NCBI GenBank assembly: GCA_947375185.1
Contig: CANCEU010000024.1
Location: forward strand, 1-39,809
Reading direction: 5' to 3'
DNA length: 39,809 nucleotides
DNA from: Chitinophagaceae bacterium
Lineage (GTDB): Bacteria; Bacteroidota; Bacteroidia; Chitinophagales; Chitinophagaceae
Position numbers and translations under genes: made by a program. Under the pieces are notes generated by a model that was given only the letters and a program-made list of their open reading frames with translations, ran no database searches and was not told where the DNA came from. This document shows, one piece after another, positions 34,383 to 39,809 of the stretch (position 1 is the stretch's first letter; each line of letters opens with the position of its first letter).

Positions 34383-34907
34383 TTATTTGATTTTTTCAAT
34401 CGTTAAAACCACTCCATTGATACAATATCTTAAGCCGGTTGGAGGGGGCCCGTCTTCAAATACATGCCCTAAATGCGATTTACATTTCCCGCATTGCACT
34501 TCAGTGCGATCCATTCCATGTGTGTGGTCGGGCGTATAAATAATAGCAGATTTTGAGATGGGTTCAAAAAAACTTGGCCAACCGCAGCCACTACTAAACT
34601 TAGCATTGCTTTTAAAGAGTGCATTACCACAGGCTACGCAATGGTAAGTGCCCACTTCTTTGCTCTCTTCAAACGGTGAAGTAAAAGGACGTTCAGTTCC
34701 TTTTTGTCTTGCAACAGCAAATACTTCGGGTGAAAGAATGTTTGCCCAAACACTGTCTGGAACAATGACTGCCTCTTTTTGATCAGGCTTATAATAGGGG
34801 TTATGCTGGTTTTCCATGGTATTCATTTTTGTTGTAGTTGACTTTGTAGTAGCCTGTCCACAAGCAGTAAAACTGATTAAAGTCAGCAAACAAAGTATTT
34901 TAAACAT
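34383..34907 (-). CDS. msrB: Peptide-methionine (R)-S-oxide reductase, lipoprotein form
   Basis: Reduces methionine-R-sulfoxide in oxidised proteins. The 174-residue protein carries an N-terminal lipoprotein signal (SFTAC, Cys16) and a Thr/Lys linker, so it works in the periplasm or at the outer membrane rather than in the cytosol. The MsrB domain (about 45-172) has two zinc CxxC pairs (Cys90/Cys93 and Cys139/Cys142), the SSGCGWPSF motif with a possible resolving Cys108, and the catalytic RYCINGVVL with Cys162, so it is a cysteine, not selenocysteine, enzyme. It is preceded by a near-consensus TATTTTTA box at 34932-34925. It is divergent from adk. Confidence 0.95.
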   Translation of the reverse strand: MFKILCLLTLISFTACGQATTKSTTTKMNTMENQHNPYYKPDQKEAVIVPDSVWANILSPEVFAVARQKGTERPFTSPFEESKEVGTYHCVACGNALFKSNAKFSSGCGWPSFFEPISKSAIIYTPDHTHGMDRTEVQCGKCKSHLGHVFEDGPPPTGLRYCINGVVLTIEKIK

Positions 34908-35001
34908 AAAATTGGTTTGAGTTATAAAAATACTAACAAGTATTCGAAACTTTTGTTCAGTTTTTTAATTGTTGTATCGCTAATAATTAAAATAATTTAA
35001 C

Positions 35002-35029
35002 GGAGTTCAGTATCTTTGAATTCAACTCC
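35002..35029 (+). promoter_or_regulatory. adk -7 element inside an inverted repeat
   Basis: TATCTTTG (35011-35018) is a perfect TAnnTTTG match 16 nt before the adk ATG. It is flanked by GGAGTT (35002-35007) and AACTCC (35024-35029), a 6-bp inverted repeat centred on the box, which could be an operator or an mRNA hairpin. No -33 TTTG is seen at 19 nt. Confidence 0.4.
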
Positions 35030-35034
35030 TTATC

Positions 35035-35610
35035 ATGTTCAATTTAATATTATTTGGCCCTCCAGGAAGCGGCAAAGGCACTCAAAGTGAAAACATTATT
35101 GCAGCTTATGGTTTGCAACATTTATCTACTGGAAATTTATTAAGATCAGAAATTGCAGATCAAACCACATTAGGACTGAAAGCAAAAACATTGATGGACG
35201 CCGGTCAATTGGTTCCCGATGAGGTTGTAATTGGTATGGTTGATAATTTTATGAATGCGCATCCCGAAGCAAAAGGTTTTTTGTTTGATGGATTTCCGCG
35301 CACAACTGCACAATGTGTTGCCCTAGATGATTTATTAAAACAAAAAGGCAATGAAATAAATGTAGTATTGGCATTACAAGTGGGTGAAGAAGAATTGGTA
35401 AAAAGATTATTAGGTCGTGGTGCAACTTCTGGCCGAAGTGACGATACGAATGAAACTATTATCCGTGCAAGAATTAAAGAGTATAATGATAAAACTACCG
35501 CTGTTGCTACTTATTACGCACAGTTTGAAAAAGTAGTGAATGTTCAGGGCGAAGGATCTGTAGAAAGTATTTATGCTGATTTGAAAAAAGAAATCGACGC
35601 AAGAATTTAA
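35035..35610 (+). CDS. adk: Adenylate kinase
   Basis: Interconverts ATP plus AMP and two ADP. The 191-residue protein is the short type without the long LID domain: the usual zinc or beta-strand insert is replaced by RLLGRGATSGRSDDTNETI. The P-loop GPPGSGKGT is at 8-16, the AMP-site segment STGNLLRSEI follows, then FLFDGFPRT and the C-terminal catalytic Arg region (RARIKEYNDKT). It stands alone, with its own putative promoter and a strong terminator, divergent from msrB and convergent with fabG. Confidence 0.97.
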   Translation: MFNLILFGPPGSGKGTQSENIIAAYGLQHLSTGNLLRSEIADQTTLGLKAKTLMDAGQLVPDEVVIGMVDNFMNAHPEAKGFLFDGFPRTTAQCVALDDLLKQKGNEINVVLALQVGEEELVKRLLGRGATSGRSDDTNETIIRARIKEYNDKTTAVATYYAQFEKVVNVQGEGSVESIYADLKKEIDARI

Positions 35611-35627
35611 TAGGTGTCGCAAAATAT

Positions 35628-35661
35628 AAAAAAAGGATCAACAAACGTTGATCCTTTTTTT
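35628..35661. terminator. Bidirectional terminator between adk and fabG
   Basis: GGATCAAC (35635-35642) pairs perfectly with GTTGATCC (35647-35654) around AAAC. Seven As before and seven Ts after the stem let it act on both strands, ending adk on the plus strand and fabG on the minus strand. Confidence 0.93.
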
Positions 35662-35693
35662 ATATAGCGTTCGTAAATTTTTTAATAAGCTGC

Positions 35694-36449
35694 TTAAATA
35701 TTTAAACCACCACAAGCACTTATTACTTGCCCAGTAATATAGCTACTCATTTCACTTGCTAAAAATAAAGTAGTGTTGGCAATTTCTTCAGCCTTGCCAA
35801 ATCTTCCCAAAGGTATCTTATCTAGGAATGCCTTTCCTGCTTCACCTTCATTTAAATAATGCGTCATATCGGTTTCTATAAAACCAGGAGCAATCGCATT
35901 ACAACGAATATTACGACTACCAATTTCGGCAGCTATTGATTTTGTAAACCCAATGATACCCGCTTTGCTTGCTGCATAGCTACTTTGACCTGCATTGCCT
36001 CGGATACCAATAATAGAACTCATATTAATAATACTACCACTTCTTGCTTTCATCATTGGACGAATCACTTGTTTGGTCATATTAAATACACTTTTCAAAT
36101 TCGTTTCCATCACATCATCCCATTGTTCAGGTGTCATACGCAACAATAAATTGTCTTTCGAAATGCCGGCATTATTTACACATATATCAACAGTACCAAA
36201 GGTGGCTACCACGTCGTTTACAAATGTTTCACATGCAGCAAAATCCCCCGCATTGGCTTTATAGGCCTTAGCATTAACGCCAAACTTTTCAATTTCACTT
36301 ACCAATAAACTTGCTTTTTCAGCACTACTATCACTTACATACGTAAAGGCAATGTTAGCACCTTGCTCTGCTAATTTTAATGCAATGGCTGCACCAATGC
36401 CTCTTGCAGCGCCTGTTACAATCGCTACTTTTCCTGCTAATAATTTCAT
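35694..36449 (-). CDS. fabG: 3-oxoacyl-[ACP] reductase
   Basis: An NADPH-dependent short-chain dehydrogenase that reduces beta-ketoacyl-ACP in fatty acid elongation. The 251-residue protein has the Rossmann motif TGAARGIG (12-19), NNAG (92-95), catalytic Ser145, Tyr158 and Lys162 (SSYAASKAG), and the FabG-typical CNAIAPGFIETDMT segment and GxISACGG-type C-terminus (TGQVISACGGLNI). FabG and other SDRs are hard to separate, but the motif set and length favour FabG. A perfect -7 box lies 19 nt upstream. The preceding gene on the same strand is GH3 paralog 2, 33 nt away. Confidence 0.93.
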   Translation of the reverse strand: MKLLAGKVAIVTGAARGIGAAIALKLAEQGANIAFTYVSDSSAEKASLLVSEIEKFGVNAKAYKANAGDFAACETFVNDVVATFGTVDICVNNAGISKDNLLLRMTPEQWDDVMETNLKSVFNMTKQVIRPMMKARSGSIINMSSIIGIRGNAGQSSYAASKAGIIGFTKSIAAEIGSRNIRCNAIAPGFIETDMTHYLNEGEAGKAFLDKIPLGRFGKAEEIANTTLFLASEMSSYITGQVISACGGLNI

Positions 36450-36468
36450 ATACTCATTATTATTTTGA

Positions 36469-36476
36469 CAAAGATA
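36469..36476 (-). promoter_or_regulatory. -7 element upstream of fabG
   Basis: TATCTTTG on the minus strand (36476 to 36469) is a perfect TAnnTTTG match in the 33-nt gap after GH3 paralog 2, and 19 nt before the fabG ATG. The -33 region would lie in the GH3 coding end and shows no TTTG. Confidence 0.4.
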
Positions 36477-36482
36477 ATTTAA

Positions 36483-38006
36483 TTAAAGGCTTTCTAATGA
36501 TTCGTGTACCAATTTAATTTCTTCAATGTATTTTCTTTCATTTGATAATCTTGGCACTTTATGTTGCCCACCTAACTTTCCTTTTTGTTTTAACCATTCA
36601 TGAAAACATCCTGCGTTCACTGCTGTAACGTGTGGCATGCCTAATGCAATATTTTTATGTCGCTTTGCTTCGTAATCACTATTTAAATTTTGTAAATTTT
36701 TATCAAGTGATTCCGTGAATGCTTGCATGTCTTTAGGATTTTCATCAAACTCAATCAACCATTCATGTGCGCCAGAATTTTTATCTGACATATATATAGG
36801 TGCTGCCGTATATTCTTTCATCGTTACACCAAACTCAATACAGGATTGACTTATTGCTTTATCTGTATTATCTGAAATTACTTCTTCACCAAATGCATTG
36901 ATATATTGCTTTAGTCTTCCTGTCACTTTAATTCTAAAAGGAGTAACACTTGTAAATTGAATTGTGTCACCTACCAAGTATCTCCATAAACCACCATTGG
37001 TACTAATAATAATTGCATAATTTTTACCTAATACTACTTTGTCTAAACCAATTGTTTGCGGATTTGGTTTTCCATATTCTTCGGTGGGCATGAATTCATA
37101 AAAAATACCATGTTGTAAAAACAATAACATGCCTTCTTCATTAACTCGATCTTGTGCTGCAAAAAATCCTTCACTTGCATTATATATTTCAATGTAATTA
37201 CAATTGGGTCCAATAATTTTTTCAAATTGTGCTTTATACGGTGTAAATGCAACACCACCGTGAATGTATAATTCAAAATTGGGCCAAACTTCTTTAATAT
37301 TCTTTTTACCCGAAATGGCTAAAATTCTTTTTAATAAAACCAATGTCCAAGTGGGAACTCCCGCAATAGAACTTACATCTTCATTAATTGTACTTTGTGC
37401 AAGGCTTTCAATTTTTTGCTCCCATTCGTCCATAAGTGCAATTGAAAGTTCGGGAGTGCGAATTAGGCTTGACCAAAAAGGAGAGTTTTGTAATAATACC
37501 CCACTTAAATCTCCATATTGAATATTCTCTTTAATCGGATGCACTTGATGACTACCTCCGATTACCAATCCCTTGCCAGTTAGTAAATCACTATTGGGCA
37601 AATCATGATAGTAAATCGTTAGGACGTCTTTGGATGCTTGAAAGTGATTGTCTTCAATGCTTTCCTTTGTGAGCGGTATAAATTTGCTCTTATCGTTAGT
37701 TGTCCCACTACTTTTTGCAAACCATTGAACGGGCGTGTTCCATAAAACCGACTCTTCGCCATCCATGATTTGATCAATATAGGGCCTTAAATCTTCGTAT
37801 TCGTGAATAGGAACAGTTTCTTTAAATTTTCTAATATTGAAAATTTCTGCAAACTGAAACTTGTGTCCAAATTGGGTATACTGTCCATGAGTAATTAAAT
37901 CCTGAAGTACTTCGCGTTGAGCTGCAACTGGGCTATTTACCCAGTGCTCAATTCGCCAATAGCGAAGGCGAGCCAGTCTTGACAATGCGGGACTAAAAAT
38001 CTTCAT
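36483..38006 (-). CDS. GH3-family acyl-adenylating protein (paralog 2)
   Basis: A second GH3-type protein, 507 residues from ATG 38006; an in-frame GTG at 38033 would add nine residues, but the ATG aligns better with the start of paralog 1. Motifs are the P-loop SSGTTNDKSKFIPLT (99-113), SSIAGVPTWTL, IHGGVAFTPYKAQFEK, YNASEGFFAAQD, GGLWRYLVGDTIQF, and VTGRLKQYINAFGEE. The C-terminus contains the KGKLGGQHKVPRLS segment shared with paralog 1 (KGKIGGQHKFPRV). It lies 36 nt after lptB and 33 nt before fabG, next to envelope and fatty-acid genes, which hints at a fatty-acyl or lipid substrate, without proof. Confidence 0.9.
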   Translation of the reverse strand: MKIFSPALSRLARLRYWRIEHWVNSPVAAQREVLQDLITHGQYTQFGHKFQFAEIFNIRKFKETVPIHEYEDLRPYIDQIMDGEESVLWNTPVQWFAKSSGTTNDKSKFIPLTKESIEDNHFQASKDVLTIYYHDLPNSDLLTGKGLVIGGSHQVHPIKENIQYGDLSGVLLQNSPFWSSLIRTPELSIALMDEWEQKIESLAQSTINEDVSSIAGVPTWTLVLLKRILAISGKKNIKEVWPNFELYIHGGVAFTPYKAQFEKIIGPNCNYIEIYNASEGFFAAQDRVNEEGMLLFLQHGIFYEFMPTEEYGKPNPQTIGLDKVVLGKNYAIIISTNGGLWRYLVGDTIQFTSVTPFRIKVTGRLKQYINAFGEEVISDNTDKAISQSCIEFGVTMKEYTAAPIYMSDKNSGAHEWLIEFDENPKDMQAFTESLDKNLQNLNSDYEAKRHKNIALGMPHVTAVNAGCFHEWLKQKGKLGGQHKVPRLSNERKYIEEIKLVHESLESL

Positions 38007-38042
38007 AGGCGTTCCACAATATACGCCATACACTTAAATAAT

Positions 38043-38807
38043 CTAGCTTTTTTGACCCATTTCAATGATCCAATCCTTGCGCTTTAATTCAAAATTGGTT
38101 CCTAAATAAAGTCTTCGTACTTGTTCGTCTTCGGCTAGTTCTTCGGCAGTACCATGTTTGAAAATTTTTCCTTCAATCAATAGGTAAGCACGATCACAAA
38201 TAGATAAAGTTTCGTTTACATTGTGGTCGGTAATTAAAATACCAATGTCTTTTAACTTTAAACGCGCAACCACCGATTGTATATCTTCTACTGCTATAGG
38301 ATCCACGCCAGCAAAGGGCTCATCTAATAAAATAAATTTTGGATCAACCGCCAACGCGCGCGCGATTTCAGTTCTTCTTCTTTCTCCACCACTCAAGCTA
38401 TCCCCATTATTTTTTCTAACATGATGCAAATTAAATTCATCTAATAATGATTCTAATTTATGATCTCTTTCTCCTTTCGTTAATTTGGTCATTTCTAAAA
38501 TGGCCATGATATTATCTTCTACCGATAACTTTCTAAAAACACTAGCTTCCTGTGGTAAATAACCAAGCCCCATTTGAGCTCTTTTATACATGGGCAATTT
38601 GGTAATATCCTCATCGTTTAAAAAAACGCGTCCTTCATCGGGAGCAATTAAGCCAACAACCATATAAAAGGTAGTTGTTTTGCCGGCACCGTTAGGCCCA
38701 AGTAATCCTACAATTTCGCCTTGTTTTACCGAAATGCTTACATTGTCAACAACGCGTCGATTCTTGTATTGTTTAATAAGCTTATCGGTATGTATAGTAA
38801 GTATCAC
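38043..38807 (-). CDS. lptB: LPS export ABC transporter ATP-binding protein
   Basis: The cytoplasmic ATPase that drives LPS extraction from the inner membrane by LptB2FG. From GTG 38807 it has 254 residues with Walker [10 protein letters not shown] (37-45), [17 protein letters not shown] (the Q-loop region typical of LptB), signature LSGGERRR (138-145), Walker [14 protein letters not shown] (158-170) and the switch His in ITDHN. A longer reading from ATG 38855 adds a 16-residue hydrophobic tail, unlike the family, and a perfect promoter box lies inside that extension, so the GTG start is preferred. The N-terminus then reads [20 protein letters not shown]. lptFG are not in the window. Confidence 0.94.
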   Translation of the reverse strand: MILTIHTDKLIKQYKNRRVVDNVSISVKQGEIVGLLGPNGAGKTTTFYMVVGLIAPDEGRVFLNDEDITKLPMYKRAQMGLGYLPQEASVFRKLSVEDNIMAILEMTKLTKGERDHKLESLLDEFNLHHVRKNNGDSLSGGERRRTEIARALAVDPKFILLDEPFAGVDPIAVEDIQSVVARLKLKDIGILITDHNVNETLSICDRAYLLIEGKIFKHGTAEELAEDEQVRRLYLGTNFELKRKDWIIEMGQKS

Positions 38808-38821
38808 AGTGAATATTTGTA

Positions 38822-38829
38822 CAAAAATA
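38822..38829 (-). promoter_or_regulatory. -7 element upstream of lptB
   Basis: TATTTTTG on the minus strand (38829 to 38822) is a perfect TAnnTTTG match, 14 nt before the GTG start at 38807. It supports that start over the upstream ATG. Confidence 0.45.
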
Positions 38830-38872
38830 AGGGTAAATCCTTCTTTTACACCCATCGCGTATCATTATTAAC

Positions 38873-38880
38873 TATTTTTG
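38873..38880 (+). promoter_or_regulatory. -7 element upstream of metF
   Basis: TATTTTTG at 38873-38880 is a perfect TAnnTTTG match, 36 nt before the metF ATG, in the divergent lptB-metF gap. No TTTG is present at the expected -33 position. No SAM riboswitch-like structure was recognised. Confidence 0.4.
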
Positions 38881-38916
38881 CAAACTATCTAATTTGGCAA
38901 AGAGAAAAATAAGCAC

Positions 38917-39809
38917 ATGCACGTAACTGAACATTTAGCTAAGGCAAAAGACACATTGGTATCCTTTGAGGTATTGCCCCCATTAAAAGGCCGTACCATT
39001 TCTTATATCTATGATCACTTGGATCCATTGATGGAGTTTAAGCCAGCTTGGATTAATGTAACTTATCATCGAAGCGAAACCCTTATTCGTAAAAATGCCG
39101 CAGGCGTGGAGGAAAGAGTGGATGTACGCAAGCGTCCAGGTACCGTAGGTATTTGCGCAGCTATTATGAACCATTACAATGTGGACGCTGTGCCACATAT
39201 GATTTGTGGAGGCTTTTCTAAAAGAGAAACCGAGGACGCCTTAATAGATTTACAGTTTTTAGGCATTGATAATGTATTGGTGTTAAGAGGAGATGCAGAA
39301 AAAGGACAAAAAACATTTGTACCTGAACCCGATGGTAATAAGCAAGCCATTGATTTATTAAAGCAAGTAGTGGGATTGAATAATGGTGAATATTTAGACA
39401 AAGAAATTATCAATGGAAGCAAGACCAATTTTTGTATGGGTGTTTCTGGCTACCCCGAAAAACATTTTGAAGCACCAAGTATGGAATTTGATTTGCAAAG
39501 AGCAAAAGATAAAGTAGATGCAGGTGCACAATATATCATGACACAAATGTTTTTTGACAACAAAAAATATTTTGAATACGTAGATGCTTGCCGAAGTATG
39601 GGTATTAATGTTCCCATTATTCCAGGACTAAAACCTATTACCAATAAAAAGCAGTTGACTATTTTACCAGATATCTTTTTTGTAGATATTCCTACCGACC
39701 TGCGAAACGCAATGCTAGCGGCTAATACAGACGAAGCTTGTGAACAAGTTGGTACAGAATGGTTAATACAACAAAGCAAGGAATTAAAAGCAGCAGGGGT
39801 ACCTGTTTT
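38917..39809 (+). CDS. metF: 5,10-methylenetetrahydrofolate reductase (partial, cut by window end)
   Basis: The reading frame is open from ATG 38917 to the end of the window (297 full codons), so the C-terminus is missing. It encodes the FAD-dependent enzyme that makes 5-methyl-THF for methionine synthesis. Visible family motifs are VSFEVLPP near residue 17 (the SFEFFPP-type motif with catalytic Glu), WINVTYH, CGGFSKRETEDALIDLQFLG, VLVLRGDA, CMGVSGYPEKHFEAP, QYIMTQMFFDNKKYFEYV, and VPIIPGLKPIT. Several of these are textbook MetF signatures. It is divergent from lptB. Confidence 0.97.
   Translation, partial: MHVTEHLAKAKDTLVSFEVLPPLKGRTISYIYDHLDPLMEFKPAWINVTYHRSETLIRKNAAGVEERVDVRKRPGTVGICAAIMNHYNVDAVPHMICGGFSKRETEDALIDLQFLGIDNVLVLRGDAEKGQKTFVPEPDGNKQAIDLLKQVVGLNNGEYLDKEIINGSKTNFCMGVSGYPEKHFEAPSMEFDLQRAKDKVDAGAQYIMTQMFFDNKKYFEYVDACRSMGINVPIIPGLKPITNKKQLTILPDIFFVDIPTDLRNAMLAANTDEACEQVGTEWLIQQSKELKAAGVPV

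Overview
The window is a chromosomal segment of an AT-rich Gram-negative bacterium (about 35% GC by eye), most likely a member of the Bacteroidota, perhaps near Chitinophagaceae or another Sphingobacteriia-type lineage. The evidence is combined. Many intergenic regions carry the Bacteroidota promoter -7 element TAnnTTTG, in one case with a perfect TTTG at 19 nt spacing. Start codons lack Shine-Dalgarno sequences and sit in A/T-rich contexts. There are two bacterial GH3-type acyl-adenylating proteins, Kdo/LPS genes, an RND efflux operon whose adaptor and outer-membrane channel both look like lipoproteins, and several Bacteroidota-style lipoproteins. No rRNA, tRNA, CRISPR array, integrase, transposase or phage gene was seen. 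It reads as ordinary, densely packed core genome.

Layout. 1-340: very AT-rich region upstream of recA. 341-7080: recA and its terminator, then a same-strand cluster of a lysophospholipid acyltransferase, methylglyoxal synthase (mgsA), a secreted PSMA-like M28 peptidase and uvrB. 7102-8257: pnuC plus a NadR-type ribosylnicotinamide kinase, an NAD-salvage pair. 8275-11719 (minus): GH3 protein, LysE exporter, an unknown secreted protein and the monofunctional transglycosylase mtgA. 11800-13617: inositol-monophosphatase family protein and thiL. 13623-16047 (minus): recX, a nitrilase-family omega-amidase and nagA. 16156-17271: dnaN. 17411-21444: sterol-desaturase-family protein, kdsB, a sugar MFS permease and a KdnB-like Kdo 8-oxidase, ending in a 38-bp tandem repeat. 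21648-27313: tripartite RND efflux operon with a strong shared terminator. 27407-34907 (minus): msrB; a glycosyltransferase-mnmH-acyltransferase operon; an OmpA-like lipoprotein; a UvrD/PcrA helicase; and Nfu. 35035-35610: adk. 35694-38807 (minus): lptB, a second GH3 protein and fabG. 38917 to the end: metF, cut by the window edge.

Functional themes are DNA replication and repair (recA, recX, uvrB, uvrD, dnaN), envelope and LPS biogenesis (kdsB, KdnB-like enzyme, lptB, mtgA, acyltransferases, OmpA) and cofactor or nucleotide metabolism (thiL, pnuC/nrk, adk, metF). I found no clear new defence or mobile system. The most interesting points are the Kdo-modification gene set (kdsB, permease, KdnB-like oxidase), the hairpin-forming tandem repeat that overlaps the KdnB-like stop codon, promoter -7 boxes lying only 3-4 nt before start codons (possible leaderless mRNAs), the excess of GCGCGC at Ala/Arg codon pairs, and the two uncharacterised GH3-family enzymes.
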